From positions 28,048-92,047 of the forward strand of contig CBDCWT010000027.1 of NCBI GenBank assembly GCA_965223305.1: a DNA stretch of 64,000 nt, read 5' to 3'. Numbering within the stretch: the first letter of the stretch is position 1; each line of letters starts with the position of its first letter. Shown here in pieces: positions 52,577-63,027 of this stretch. The notes under the pieces were generated by a model. It did no database searches, was not told the DNA's origin, and saw nothing but the letters and a program-made list of their open reading frames with translations. A program made the position numbers and the translations under genes. The DNA comes from CBDCWT01 sp965223305 (lineage in GTDB: Bacteria > Planctomycetota > Planctomycetia > Pirellulales > Pirellulaceae).

Positions 52577-53293
52577 TTGCTCTTTGGAGCACCGAACGCC
52601 GTGGCCGAGCAGACGTTCGCACTTAGCGGCACGGTCAACATCCAAACATCCGACTCACGACCTGTGGACCTGGGACGCACCGTGGTCTTTCTGGAAGAGC
52701 ATCCTAGCCTCCGGCCACGTGACATCGAGGGCGAGCGTCCGCAGATCGAACAGATAGCCAAAGAGTTCATCCCCAACCTGCTCGTAGTGTCTCGTGGAAC
52801 CACTGTCGAGTTTCCCAACAGGGATCCCTACACCCACAACGTCTTTAGCCGCTCATCGAACGCGGCCTTTGATCTCGACCGCTATCCTCAAGGTGTTTCC
52901 AAGAGTTATACGTTTCACAACATCGGCATTGTTCAGCTACTCTGCAACATTCACCCGAACATGAGGGCGATTGTCGTGGTGGTGCCGAACCACCACTTCG
53001 CGCGGGCCGACCGTCAGGGCAGGTTTGCCTTGCCAAAACTGCCCTCCGGCGAATACTCCTTGGTCGCCTGGCACGCATTGGCGGGCGCACAGCGACAGAC
53101 CATAGAAGTGGGAAATCACATCAACAACCACCTGGCTATTTCGCTCGTAGCCCGCCCACGCCGCCTCACTCGCAGCACCGCTCGCCGCCGGCCCGCACCA
53201 GCTGGCGTGGAGCGCGGGCTCGGCGTCCGGCGCGAACGGTTGAACCTTCCGGTCGTTCGAGAATCTCATGTTGCCCCACAATCGAGCCCTTGA
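52577..53293 (+). CDS. Exported cupredoxin (blue-copper-like) protein
   Basis: The cupredoxin half reads VVSRGTTVEFPNRDPYTHNV (first His), then VQLLCNIHPNMRAIVVVVP with Cys, His and Met at spacing C-x2-H-x2-M, the ligand set of a type-1 copper site. Before it, VNIQTSDSRPVDLGRTVVFL and IAKEFIPNLLVV; after it, RFALPKLPSGEYSLVAWHA. The C-terminal 45 residues are Arg-rich. The TTG at 52577 cuts into a signal peptide that continues upstream in frame to a CTG at 52508 (RNKWRP … FRATAFAALALLFGAPNAVA). The good ribosome site GGGAGG serves an ATG at 52464 in another frame, so the real start is unclear. Ends 2 nt before the kinase ATG. Confidence 0.82.
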   Translation: MLFGAPNAVAEQTFALSGTVNIQTSDSRPVDLGRTVVFLEEHPSLRPRDIEGERPQIEQIAKEFIPNLLVVSRGTTVEFPNRDPYTHNVFSRSSNAAFDLDRYPQGVSKSYTFHNIGIVQLLCNIHPNMRAIVVVVPNHHFARADRQGRFALPKLPSGEYSLVAWHALAGAQRQTIEVGNHINNHLAISLVARPRRLTRSTARRRPAPAGVERGLGVRRERLNLPVVRESHVAPQSSP

Positions 53294-53295
53294 CT

Positions 53296-56200
53296 ATGCG
53301 TTTTCGCACAAAACTCTTCCTGGCTTCTGTTGCCGTGATGCTCGTACTGTCCGCGGGTGCCTTTTGGAGCATCAACCGCTCGGTCAAGAGGAGTTTTACC
53401 GAGCTTGATCGCCAGAGCTTTTCCGGCATCAGCCGCGCGCTACAAAGGCGATATCGCGAACGTGTCGAAACGTTGCAAGATAACTGCAGACTGGTGATGA
53501 ATATCCCCGATTTGCGGGCGTTGATTGCCGAACAGAACTTCGAGCTCTCTGTCAACAACGCCGAGAGTTTGCGGGAGAGACTAACGTATCTCAACACCGT
53601 CGTCGGCACCGATTTCGTACTCGCCCTGGATCAGTCGCTGCGGCCGATTGCCCAGAATGAGGCGTCGCCATGGTCAACGACTGACGAATTGGACAACTTC
53701 TTTCTCGAATCCGTCCCTGCCACGGCACTCTTGGACCGGCTCGTCGACGGCGGGCTCGGTGGCCAATCCGGTTTGTGGGAATACCGCGGACACCTCTATC
53801 AAGTCGCCGCCGTGCCACTCGTGTTTCAGGCGGCCAGCGAAATCGAGCAAACTGCAGAGGGTGCGCTGGTAATGGGAGAACGAATCAGCGACGCGTTGGC
53901 GGACGAGCTAGCTGCGATCCATGGTTGCGAAGTCACTTTCGTCACCAACCACTCTATCGCAGCCTCCAGCTTGCAAGGCCTGTCGCGCCAGCAAGTGGCC
54001 GAAATGTCGCGCCAGCGATCGTCACTAGAACCCACTGCACGTTTGGGCGAGCGGGCCTTTCGGACGGTCCAAGAACCTGTCCGCGATCCGGCGTCTGGGA
54101 CGACGCTCGCGACCGTCGTAGTACAACGCACGCAGGAACATTCTCGTGCGTTCATGATGAGTCTCTCACGGCAACTGGCGACGATCATTCTCACCGGAGT
54201 CGTGATCGCAGTCGTCGTCGGCTTTTGGCTGAGCGCGGCGATCAGCAGGCCGGTGAACGAACTGTCAGCGGGCGTACGAACGGTCGCCGAGGGTGACCTG
54301 ACCGTCTCGCTGCCAGTCCGCACGCATGATGAGTTGGGCGAGCTCGCTGCGTCGTTTAACGAGATGGTTCGCCAGCTCCACAGCTCACGGCACGAGGCAC
54401 AGCTGGCCAACGAAGAGCTCCGCACCCGCACGCGGGAGGCAGAGAGTGCCAACAGAGCCAAGAGCGAATTTCTCGCCAATATGAGTCACGAGATCCGCAC
54501 GCCGATGAATGGCATCATCGGACTTACCGACCTGCTGTTGGAAACCGAGCTTAGCAACGAGCAGCATGGGCGGCTGGAACTCATCCAAACGTCTGCCGAC
54601 TCGCTGATGGCCGTACTCAACGATATTCTCGACTTCTCCAAGATCGAAGCTGGACAACTCCAGCTTGACCCGGTCGCGTTCGACCCGCGCGAGACCATTG
54701 GAGATGCACTGAAGCTCTTCGGCTTAAAGGCGCATCAGAAGGGACTGGAGATCGCTTGCCGGGTAACATCGGAAGTTCCCGGAATGCTGGTCGGCGACCA
54801 TGGGCGGATCCGCCAGGTCTTGGTTAACCTGGTCGGGAATGCCGTCAAGTTTACTGCTCGGGGCGAGATCCTCGTGACGGCTGACGTCTATCGTGAGACT
54901 CAGGATGTAGTCGAGTTGCATGTCGCGGTAACCGACACCGGCGTCGGCATCGCTGAGGAAAATCAACATGCTATCTTCACACCCTTCACACAGGCCGACG
55001 GGTCGACCACTCGAGAATACGGTGGGACAGGGCTGGGACTGAGCATCACATCCCGCCTCGTTGACATGATGGAAGGTCGCCTGTGGCTCGAAAGTCAGCT
55101 CGGCCAGGGAAGTACGTTTCACTTTACAGTGCAGTGCCGTCGCCCGGCCGCTGATACTGCCGACCGGCCGTGGCCGTCGCAACAGATCACTTCGCTCGAT
55201 GGCCTACGAGTGCTCGTCGTCGACGATCACTCCACGAACCGGCTGATTCTAGAGGAAATGACGCGAAACTGGGGAATGCGACCCGACGTTGTGGAAGACG
55301 GCCAGCAAGCTCTGCGGGCGTTAGCCGGCGCGCAGCGGAGCAGCGACCACTACCAGCTGGTTCTTCTGGACGTTCACATGCCTGGCATGGACGGCTTCGA
55401 AGTCGCAGAGCGGATTCAAACAGAATTTCAATCAAGCGACTTGACTGTGATGATGCTCAGCTCGGCGGACGGTGAAGACTCCGTTGCACGCTGCCACGAG
55501 TTGGACGTTTCATCCTACTTGGTCAAACCCATCAAACAGTCAGAGCTGCTGAGCGCCGTCTTGGGCGCGTCGCGAATCGGCAACTTACCTGCCGACAATC
55601 GGGACGTACCTGTTGAGAATGCCCCGCTGGAGCCCGCTAGCCGGGAGGCAACCAAGCCATCCTCGCTGCGGATCTTGCTGGCCGAGGACACGTACGTCAA
55701 CCAGCAGCTAATGCTGCAGATTTTCCAACGTCACGGATACGAGGTGCTGATCGCAAACAACGGCCGCGAGGCATGCGAGATTATTAAGCAGGAAACTGTG
55801 GACGTGGTCTTGATGGACGTGCAGATGCCTGAAATGGACGGTCTCACAGCGACAGCTGAGATTAGGCGCGGCGAAGCGTCCAGGGGCGACCGCCTACCGA
55901 TTATCGCGCTCACCGCCCACGCCATGAAAGGAGATCGCGAGAAGTGCATCGCTGCTGGCATGGATGCCTACGTCACCAAGCCGATTCAGGTCGATGAAAT
56001 CGTGGCGTTGATCGCGAAGTTCGCAGGTGATAAGAGTGCGCCATCCTCTGCGGCCGAACCAGGGAGCCTGGAAACGACCGATCCCGCCGAAGTTCCTGTA
56101 CTAGATCACGTGGCACTCAGAACGCGTTGTGCGGGCGACCTACAGCTCATCGAGACCATGCTGGAGATTTTCCGCGAAGACTGTCCGAAGCACATGGAGG

Positions 56201-56532
56201 AGGTAAGGACCGCGCTTCGTGAAGGAGACCCGTCGCGCCTACAAAAATCCGCTCACACGATCAAAGGCACGACGGGAAACCTGGGCGGGATACAGGCCTC
56301 GCAAGCGGCCTTGGAAGTTGAGTCGCTGGCTCGCGACGACGATTTATCGCAGGCACAGGAGGCCGTATCCAAGCTGGAAACGTCTATTGACGAGCTGATG
56401 ACGGCGATGGCATCGCTGGCAGACGATGCCACAGCGCCCTCTGGCAGTCCGCCAAACTCTGGCGAGTTCGGCTACGCTACAAATCAGCCGCTGGGCGTTA
56501 GCCCACAGTTCCCCAGCGAAACCGACGCGTAG
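53296..56532 (+). CDS. Hybrid histidine kinase: periplasmic sensor, HAMP, HisKA, HATPase, two REC, HPt
   Basis: Two membrane segments (about 8-28 and 294-316) frame a roughly 265-residue periplasmic sensor. Then come HAMP (about 317-370), HisKA with H398 in NMSHEIRTPMNG, the ATPase with VNLVGNAVKF, DTGVGIAEEN and GGTGLGLSI (about 575), REC1 (D692 in LLDVHMPGMDG), REC2 (D841 in LMDVQMPEMDG) and HPt (H987 in SAHTIKGTTGN). All phospho-sites are intact, so a full His-Asp-His relay is expected. The last about 30 codons (SGSPPNSGEFGY … FPSETDA) are read from a REP cassette, not from the family. It starts 2 nt after the cupredoxin stop, so the two are very likely co-translated. Confidence 0.95.
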   Translation: MRFRTKLFLASVAVMLVLSAGAFWSINRSVKRSFTELDRQSFSGISRALQRRYRERVETLQDNCRLVMNIPDLRALIAEQNFELSVNNAESLRERLTYLNTVVGTDFVLALDQSLRPIAQNEASPWSTTDELDNFFLESVPATALLDRLVDGGLGGQSGLWEYRGHLYQVAAVPLVFQAASEIEQTAEGALVMGERISDALADELAAIHGCEVTFVTNHSIAASSLQGLSRQQVAEMSRQRSSLEPTARLGERAFRTVQEPVRDPASGTTLATVVVQRTQEHSRAFMMSLSRQLATIILTGVVIAVVVGFWLSAAISRPVNELSAGVRTVAEGDLTVSLPVRTHDELGELAASFNEMVRQLHSSRHEAQLANEELRTRTREAESANRAKSEFLANMSHEIRTPMNGIIGLTDLLLETELSNEQHGRLELIQTSADSLMAVLNDILDFSKIEAGQLQLDPVAFDPRETIGDALKLFGLKAHQKGLEIACRVTSEVPGMLVGDHGRIRQVLVNLVGNAVKFTARGEILVTADVYRETQDVVELHVAVTDTGVGIAEENQHAIFTPFTQADGSTTREYGGTGLGLSITSRLVDMMEGRLWLESQLGQGSTFHFTVQCRRPAADTADRPWPSQQITSLDGLRVLVVDDHSTNRLILEEMTRNWGMRPDVVEDGQQALRALAGAQRSSDHYQLVLLDVHMPGMDGFEVAERIQTEFQSSDLTVMMLSSADGEDSVARCHELDVSSYLVKPIKQSELLSAVLGASRIGNLPADNRDVPVENAPLEPASREATKPSSLRILLAEDTYVNQQLMLQIFQRHGYEVLIANNGREACEIIKQETVDVVLMDVQMPEMDGLTATAEIRRGEASRGDRLPIIALTAHAMKGDREKCIAAGMDAYVTKPIQVDEIVALIAKFAGDKSAPSSAAEPGSLETTDPAEVPVLDHVALRTRCAGDLQLIETMLEIFREDCPKHMEEVRTALREGDPSRLQKSAHTIKGTTGNLGGIQASQAALEVESLARDDDLSQAQEAVSKLETSIDELMTAMASLADDATAPSGSPPNSGEFGYATNQPLGVSPQFPSETDA

Positions 56533-57105
56533 CGTCCGGGGACGGCTCCTCCTCTCCGGCCCTTCGGGCCGACTCTCCCCAAGGGAGAAAGTAGGCCGGA
56601 ACAAGCGGCGGGAGAGCTCTGGCTTCACACTCCGTGAGCGCCGCGCTGTTCCGGCGACGCATCAAACCGGTGTTGCCGGAACAGCGCGGCGTGGAAAATC
56701 GCAGGCACAGGGGATGGCTGCTGGCGCCGCTTGTTCCGGCCTACCGCTGTGCAGCTTTGCAGTCCGCCAAACTCTGGCGAGTTCGGCTACGCTACAAATC
56801 AGCCGCTGGGCGTTAGCCCACAGTTCCCCAGCGAAACCGACGCGTAGCGTCCGGGACGGCTCCCCCTCTCCGGCCCTTCGGGCCGACTCTCCCCAAGGGA
56901 GGCTGTGCAGCTTTGCAGTCCGCCAAACTCTGGCGAGTTCGGCTACGCTGCAAATCAGCCGCTGGGCGTTAGCCCACGGTTCCCCAGCGAAACCGACGCA
57001 TAGCGTCCGGGACGGCTCCCCCTCTCCGGCCCTTCGGGGCCGACTCTCCCCAAGGGGAGAGTGACGAAAGACGAAGTCATGCACTAACTTAAAAGCTGCA
57101 CAGCC
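56452..57105. repeat. Three tandem composite repeat cassettes
   Basis: REPs at 56452-56475, 56767-56790 and 56923-56946 each begin a cassette with AATCAGCCGCTGGGCGTTAG, GCGAAACCGACGCGTAGCGT, CTCTCCGGCCCTTCGGGCC and GACTCTCCCCAAGGG. The third ends with CACTAACTTAAAAGCTGCAC. A 152-bp palindrome (56592-56743) is inserted between the first two. The first cassette encodes the end of the histidine kinase. Confidence 0.95.
56592..56743. mobile_element. 152-bp nested palindrome with 19-bp perfect terminal inverted repeats (MITE-like)
   Basis: TAGGCCGGAACAAGCGGCG (56592-56610) is the exact inverse complement of CGCCGCTTGTTCCGGCCTA (56725-56743). Inside, CGCCGCGCTGTTCCGGC (56639-56655) and GCCGGAACAGCGCGGCG (56675-56691) form a second perfect stem. 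The ends begin with TA/TAG like the 180-bp family but share no further sequence with it. Confidence 0.93.
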
Positions 57106-57115
57106 TCGAGGGGAG

Positions 57116-57139
57116 GCGGGGCCGGCGCGCCGGCCCCGC
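57116..57139. repeat. Perfect 24-bp all-G+C palindrome
   Basis: GCGGGGCCGGCG (57116-57127) followed immediately by its exact inverse complement CGCCGGCCCCGC (57128-57139). It stands 78 nt before the lipoprotein ATG, after the repeat cassettes. Confidence 0.95.
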
Positions 57140-57216
57140 GGTGGATGTTTCCACCTTGTCAGGACCGGTCAGATCTTCTACGATCCCGCCCTCCTCTACC
57201 GTCCCAGCGGTCTGCG

Positions 57217-58665
57217 ATGTCCGATACTCGATCTGCCATCTCGTTGCTGCTTTTGCTGTCGCTTACCGGCTGCGCCAAACTGATGCTACCAGGTGAGTCC
57301 CCACCGTTCTCGGCCGCACGCTCCCGAGCTGCCGACGAGCTCGTCTCGGGCGCCCGGCCAAGCGACAACGAGCCGCACAGTTTCCGAGTTACTGATAGAG
57401 ACCTCCCGGCAAGAGCCACAGACGATGGTCTTCAACGGCGACTCGAAGTGCTACGGACCTCAGATCCGGTGAAATACGAATTGGCACGGGAGGTCGTCCA
57501 ACTCAGTAACGAGGCGGCGTCTAGCCCTCAGCGGCAGTTGGTCGACCAGCAGCTCAGGGCGATCTTGAATCGAGCTTACGCTCACGACAACCCTGGACTT
57601 CTCCCAGCTGGGGAGTCCCAAAGAGCTGTCCAACAAACCTCGCATCAGGCAGACGCTGCTCCACAACACGCCCCTCGTTCCGCCCCGCCAACCACGCCCC
57701 CAAAACCCACACCGTTGCCCGAGGCTCGCACCCAGGTTGTGACCTCGTCACCGGCGGCGCCGGTTATCCCATCGTCGACGGCCGTGGACCAAACGCCTGC
57801 GGCGCTGCCAACAGGTGCCTCATCCAGGTCGGCAGCCACCACCGTAGCAGCCAGCCCCGCTGAGTTGGCGAGCCCACCTGAGCCCCCTCGTGATTCGACA
57901 GAGATGACCACCGCCAAAGCGGCGACGGCGATTGAGCAACCAGAGAACGTCGCCCCAGCACCGGAGCTCGAATGGGAAGAGGTGCTGCCTACCTTGATCC
58001 AGGCGTTGGAAAGCGACCCAGCCACCCTGGAGGAGGGAGCCGCCGCCGTTCAGCAACAGGTCTTCCTGCGGTTGCTCTACTTGATCGCCAATCGCCGCGA
58101 CGATGCCGTCGAACCAGTCGACCGGTTGCCAGAGAACGACCGGGAGTTCGTCAAACATGCCATCTACAGCCTGATGGTCTGGCTCGATCGAGATGAGCGT
58201 CACGTGTCAAGTCGCAAAGCAGCTCTTTCGCTGCGGGAGCTCAGAGCCGCCGCCGACTACTTGGCGAACTACAGCACGCTCGATCTCCGCAACGCGGTGT
58301 TCTGCAGCGAAGTCATGAGCTACGGCGATTACAGACGGTTCAAGTCGACATCGTTCCGACCAGGTGCGGAAGTCGTACTCTATGTGGAAATAGAGAACTT
58401 TGTTTCCGAGCCTGTGGGCAACCGCTTCGAAACGGAACTGCAAGGTGACTATGCAATTCTCGACGCCGGCGGTCGGCGGGTAAGCAGCAAGGTACTACCT
58501 CTGGACAAGCAACAATGCGATAATCGCCGCAGGGATTACTTTATCGCTTATCGCCTCTGGCTGCCTCAAGACATCCCGTCAGGCGGATACTCATTGGTGC
58601 TGACGATCGAAGATGTCAAAGGAAACAAGTCGAACCAAGCGACGGTCGATTTCCGAATTCGTTGA
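57217..58665 (+). CDS. Lipoprotein of unknown function
   Basis: The ATG at 57217 begins a lipoprotein signal with lipobox LTGC (LLLLLSLTGC, lipidated Cys at residue 19). The frame also opens upstream, but those codons look non-coding. A Pro/Thr/Ala/Ser-rich linker (about 130-240) joins a helical N-terminal region to a conserved-looking C-terminal half: LYLIANRRDDAVEPVDRLPE, FVKHAIYSLMVWLDRDE, DLRNAVFCSEVMSYGDYRRF, VVLYVEIENFVSEP and GGYSLVLTIEDVKGNKSNQA. The last resembles a beta-sandwich. Function unknown; probably on the inner face of the outer membrane. Confidence 0.78.
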   Translation: MSDTRSAISLLLLLSLTGCAKLMLPGESPPFSAARSRAADELVSGARPSDNEPHSFRVTDRDLPARATDDGLQRRLEVLRTSDPVKYELAREVVQLSNEAASSPQRQLVDQQLRAILNRAYAHDNPGLLPAGESQRAVQQTSHQADAAPQHAPRSAPPTTPPKPTPLPEARTQVVTSSPAAPVIPSSTAVDQTPAALPTGASSRSAATTVAASPAELASPPEPPRDSTEMTTAKAATAIEQPENVAPAPELEWEEVLPTLIQALESDPATLEEGAAAVQQQVFLRLLYLIANRRDDAVEPVDRLPENDREFVKHAIYSLMVWLDRDERHVSSRKAALSLRELRAAADYLANYSTLDLRNAVFCSEVMSYGDYRRFKSTSFRPGAEVVLYVEIENFVSEPVGNRFETELQGDYAILDAGGRRVSSKVLPLDKQQCDNRRRDYFIAYRLWLPQDIPSGGYSLVLTIEDVKGNKSNQATVDFRIR

Positions 58666-58818
58666 TCGCCGCCAGTTGCCGGCTGACCGCAGGTGTGGCG
58701 GTCACCGACCTCAGACTGACTTCGCATCTGCAGCCGTGAATCAGCTGTCTGCCGACAGATCTTCTGGTCTCTTGACCGACACCTCCACCGGCGGCTTGAG
58801 AGAGCCGTTTTACGAACC

Positions 58819-59949
58819 GTGAACGCGTACGACGCGATTGTATTGGGTACAGGAGGCGTGGGCAGTGCCGCGGCCTTTCACCTCGCCCGTCGCGGCGTCA
58901 AGGTGTTGGGATTGGATCGTTTCCCAGTTGGCCATTCCCGTGGCAGTTCTCATGGACAAACTAGGATCATCCGCAAGGCCTACTTCGAGCATCCCGACTA
59001 CGTCCCGCTGCTGCATCGCGCCTACGAGTTGTGGAGTGAACTCGAGCAGCGAGCTCAACAACAGCTCTACTTCCCGGTAGGGCTGATCGAGATCGGACCG
59101 CCCGATGGTGTCGTGATCCCTGGGGTGATGGCCAGCGCCCGCCAACATCAACTACCTGTCGAGATACTCGACGCAGACGAACTGGAGGCGCGATACCCGG
59201 GCTTCAAGCGACCAGCTGGGTATACGGCCATCTTCGAACGCGATGCCGGCTACCTTTTGGTCGAGGAGTGTGTCTGCAGGCACGCCGAGGAAGCGGAGAA
59301 GCTAGGAGCCGAGCTGCGCAGCGATGAAACAGTGGTTGGCTGGCGGGCCGCAGGAGACACCGTGTCGGTAACTACCTCCGCCGGTACCTACTCGGCGGGG
59401 ACCCTGGTGATCACCGCTGGGGCCTGGACACAAGACCTGCTAGGTCCGCTCGGGGTCCCGCTGCGCGTCCTACGCAACCATCTCCACTGGTATGCCTGCG
59501 CGGCAAACGAGTACCGCGCGGACGCAGGTTGCCCGGCGTTCTTCTACGAATCGAACGACGGCTACTTTTACGGTTTTCCAGTCGTTGATCAGCGGGGACT
59601 CAAAGTCGCCGACCACAGTGGTGGAACAGAAATCCGGGACCCGCTGCAGGACGACGGCTCGCCGGAGAGCGCCGATCGCCAACGGGTCGAAGCGTTTCTA
59701 CGCGAGAATCTACCGGGCGTCACGACCCAAGTCACAGATCACGCGGTTTGCTTCTACACTCTCTCACCTGATGAGCACTTTATCGTGGACCGTCATCCGC
59801 TACATAGCAATGTCGCATTTGCTGCCGGGCTGTCCGGCCACGGATTCAAGTTCACGTCAGTATTGGGCGAGATCCTCGCCGAGCTCGTCTGTGAACGGCA
59901 AACGTCACAGTCGATCGAGTTCTTGAGCTGCCGGCGTTTCTCGAGATAG
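58819..59949 (+). CDS. Monomeric sarcosine oxidase / N-methyl-tryptophan oxidase-like flavoprotein
   Basis: The 376-residue protein starts with GTG and has a Rossmann FAD motif (VLGTGGVGSAAAFHLARRG), SRGSSHGQTRIIR with H45 and R49 exactly as in monomeric sarcosine oxidase, VITAGAWTQDLLG, GLKVADHSGG with K262 (oxygen-activating lysine region) and HAVCFYTLSPDEHF with C311, equivalent to the cysteine that binds FAD covalently. It should oxidise a secondary amine such as sarcosine, making an aldehyde, amine and H2O2. The exact substrate is unknown. Monocistronic; no ribosome site is obvious before the GTG. Confidence 0.88.
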   Translation: MNAYDAIVLGTGGVGSAAAFHLARRGVKVLGLDRFPVGHSRGSSHGQTRIIRKAYFEHPDYVPLLHRAYELWSELEQRAQQQLYFPVGLIEIGPPDGVVIPGVMASARQHQLPVEILDADELEARYPGFKRPAGYTAIFERDAGYLLVEECVCRHAEEAEKLGAELRSDETVVGWRAAGDTVSVTTSAGTYSAGTLVITAGAWTQDLLGPLGVPLRVLRNHLHWYACAANEYRADAGCPAFFYESNDGYFYGFPVVDQRGLKVADHSGGTEIRDPLQDDGSPESADRQRVEAFLRENLPGVTTQVTDHAVCFYTLSPDEHFIVDRHPLHSNVAFAAGLSGHGFKFTSVLGEILAELVCERQTSQSIEFLSCRRFSR

Positions 59950-60125
59950 CGCGAAGCGTGAATCTTGATATTGCGCGTTTGGCTCAATCAGAACCCGAAG
60001 CGTAAGCGAGGGAATTACTTGCGTTGGTACACCAACTCCCCTCGCTTACGCTTCGGGTTCCGAAAAACGCGGCGAATGCGACATCTTGTCCCTGCGGAAA
60101 GGCTAAACGCGCAACATCAATACTA
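59950..60125. repeat. Nested inverted-repeat element, copy 2
   Basis: Inner arms GAACCCGAAGCGTAAGCGAG (from 59991) and CTCGCTTACGCTTCGGGTTC (to 60060) pair almost perfectly. Outer TTGATATTGCGCGTTTGGC pairs with the TAAACGCGCAACATCAATA segment near 60103. Copy 1 is at 20570-20750. Confidence 0.9.
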
Positions 60126-60210
60126 ACGCCTCGAGTTTCCGTTAGGCGCCGGGCCAGATCTCCATACACCCCGTCACCACAGCAACACACCTGTACGCCC
60201 TCGGGACGCA

Positions 60211-60275
60211 AATCAGCCGGAATGCGTTAGCATCCGGTTTGGTGGAAACCGTGGGCTAACGCCCAGCGGCTGATT
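60211..60275. repeat. Solo copy of the 43.9-kb palindromic unit
   Basis: AATCAGCCGGAATGCGTTAG leads to GGGCTAACGCCCAGCGGCTG, inverted relative to the array at 43935. Arms AATCAGCCG and CGGCTGATT close the 65-bp palindrome. Confidence 0.9.
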
Positions 60276-60316
60276 TTGTGTCAGAGTCCCAGGGCCTTCG
60301 GTTTCAAGCGGCGGAC

Positions 60317-60333
60317 GGCACGCGGAGCGTGCC
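60317..60333. repeat. GGCACGC-type hairpin
   Basis: GGCACGCGGAGCGTGCC, followed by TGCTAC, identical to the copy at 15530. Confidence 0.88.
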
Positions 60334-60420
60334 TGCTACATTGATGCAGCGGATTACGTTGCGGGAGAGCGACGCCGAAAACCACCATGACGGCTCCGCA
60401 AAGCGCCGCCCTGCCCTGCC

Positions 60421-62109
<1,689 letters not shown>

Positions 62110-62150
62110 AGCGAGGCACTCCCCAGGGGATCTCTTTCTTCTTGCTCAGC

Positions 62151-62909
62151 CTAAGTTCTATTCGACGGTCGTCGAATTGCCCAGCGGTCAAGCTGCAATT
62201 GGGGGACGCATTCAAAGCGGCTGACGGCCGCGGCCGTTTCGATATCACGATGCTGTTCGCTGCGGATCAAGTTGCGGCCGCCGTGACTCTCCGCCAGACA
62301 GTCAGCTAACAAGCCGCCCGACGCAACATGCTGCTTGACTTCTTGCCAGGCGGCCGTCGCGATATGGGCCTGGTCGTTCAGCTGCAGCGTGCTGGGCCTC
62401 GCTGCCGCGCGGAGCTCCGTGACGACCGCTCCGGCGAAGAGTACATCTTCGCGGGTCACCTGTCCGGCGGTTCCAGCGCACAACAGCTCCAGTTGCGGCA
62501 CCGAGGCGACTGCCTGGCAGAGCGCGGAGAGGTTGACAAACGCCCCGATCAGGATGTCGGACGCCAAGCGGCAATGCTGCATGGCCCGTGTGCCGTTGGT
62601 CGTCGTGAAGATGACCGACTTTCCGGCCACCACGTGCGGAGCGTAGTCGTCCGGCGAGTTTCCCAGGTCGAATCCATCAATCCGCAGCCCTTGCCGCTCG
62701 CCGCCCAGCAGAGAACCATCGATTGTTCGGGCGATTCGCACCGCCTCCTCGATTTCTACACAGGGAACCACCTCCTGGGCCCCGTGGGCAACCGCGGTGA
62801 CAATCGTCGTCGACGCCCGCAGCACGTCAATCACGACGGCAGTCTTCGACCGAAACTGCTCGGCGGGAACCAGCGTCGGTAGGAAACTTACGTTGACCTG
62901 TTGTGCCAT
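62151..62909 (-). CDS. comB: 2-phosphosulfolactate phosphatase-like protein (ComB family)
   Basis: GAGGAG lies 4 nt before the ATG. The 252-residue protein reads AVVIDVLRASTTIVTAVAHG, LLGGERQGLRIDGFDLGNSP, VIFTTTNGTRAMQHCRLASD, ILIGAFVNLSALCQAV, LLCAGTAGQVTREDVLFAGA and ends in ECVPQLQLDRWAIRR. These are the motifs of the ComB fold, known from coenzyme M synthesis in archaea. Planctomycetes carry ComB homologues without making coenzyme M as far as I know; a sulfolactate or C1-related role is possible but unproven. Likely co-transcribed with glyQS. Confidence 0.85.
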   Translation of the reverse strand: MAQQVNVSFLPTLVPAEQFRSKTAVVIDVLRASTTIVTAVAHGAQEVVPCVEIEEAVRIARTIDGSLLGGERQGLRIDGFDLGNSPDDYAPHVVAGKSVIFTTTNGTRAMQHCRLASDILIGAFVNLSALCQAVASVPQLELLCAGTAGQVTREDVLFAGAVVTELRAAARPSTLQLNDQAHIATAAWQEVKQHVASGGLLADCLAESHGGRNLIRSEQHRDIETAAAVSRFECVPQLQLDRWAIRRPSNRT

Positions 62910-63027
62910 CGTCTCCTCGAATCGCAGTGGCGTGGACCTTCATGAATCAGCCGGGTTGATGTATCCTAGGCGAGCGGGGTTAACCGCACTAAGGCGATGT
63001 CTCCAACAGAGCCGTGAGGATTTCTAG

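Noticed and set aside
59984..60211. Minus-strand frame beginning MRPEGVQVCCCGDGVYGD
   Set aside because: The first 35 residues look somewhat gene-like, but the rest is the nested palindrome and there is no ribosome site; possibly a decayed gene, not supportable.
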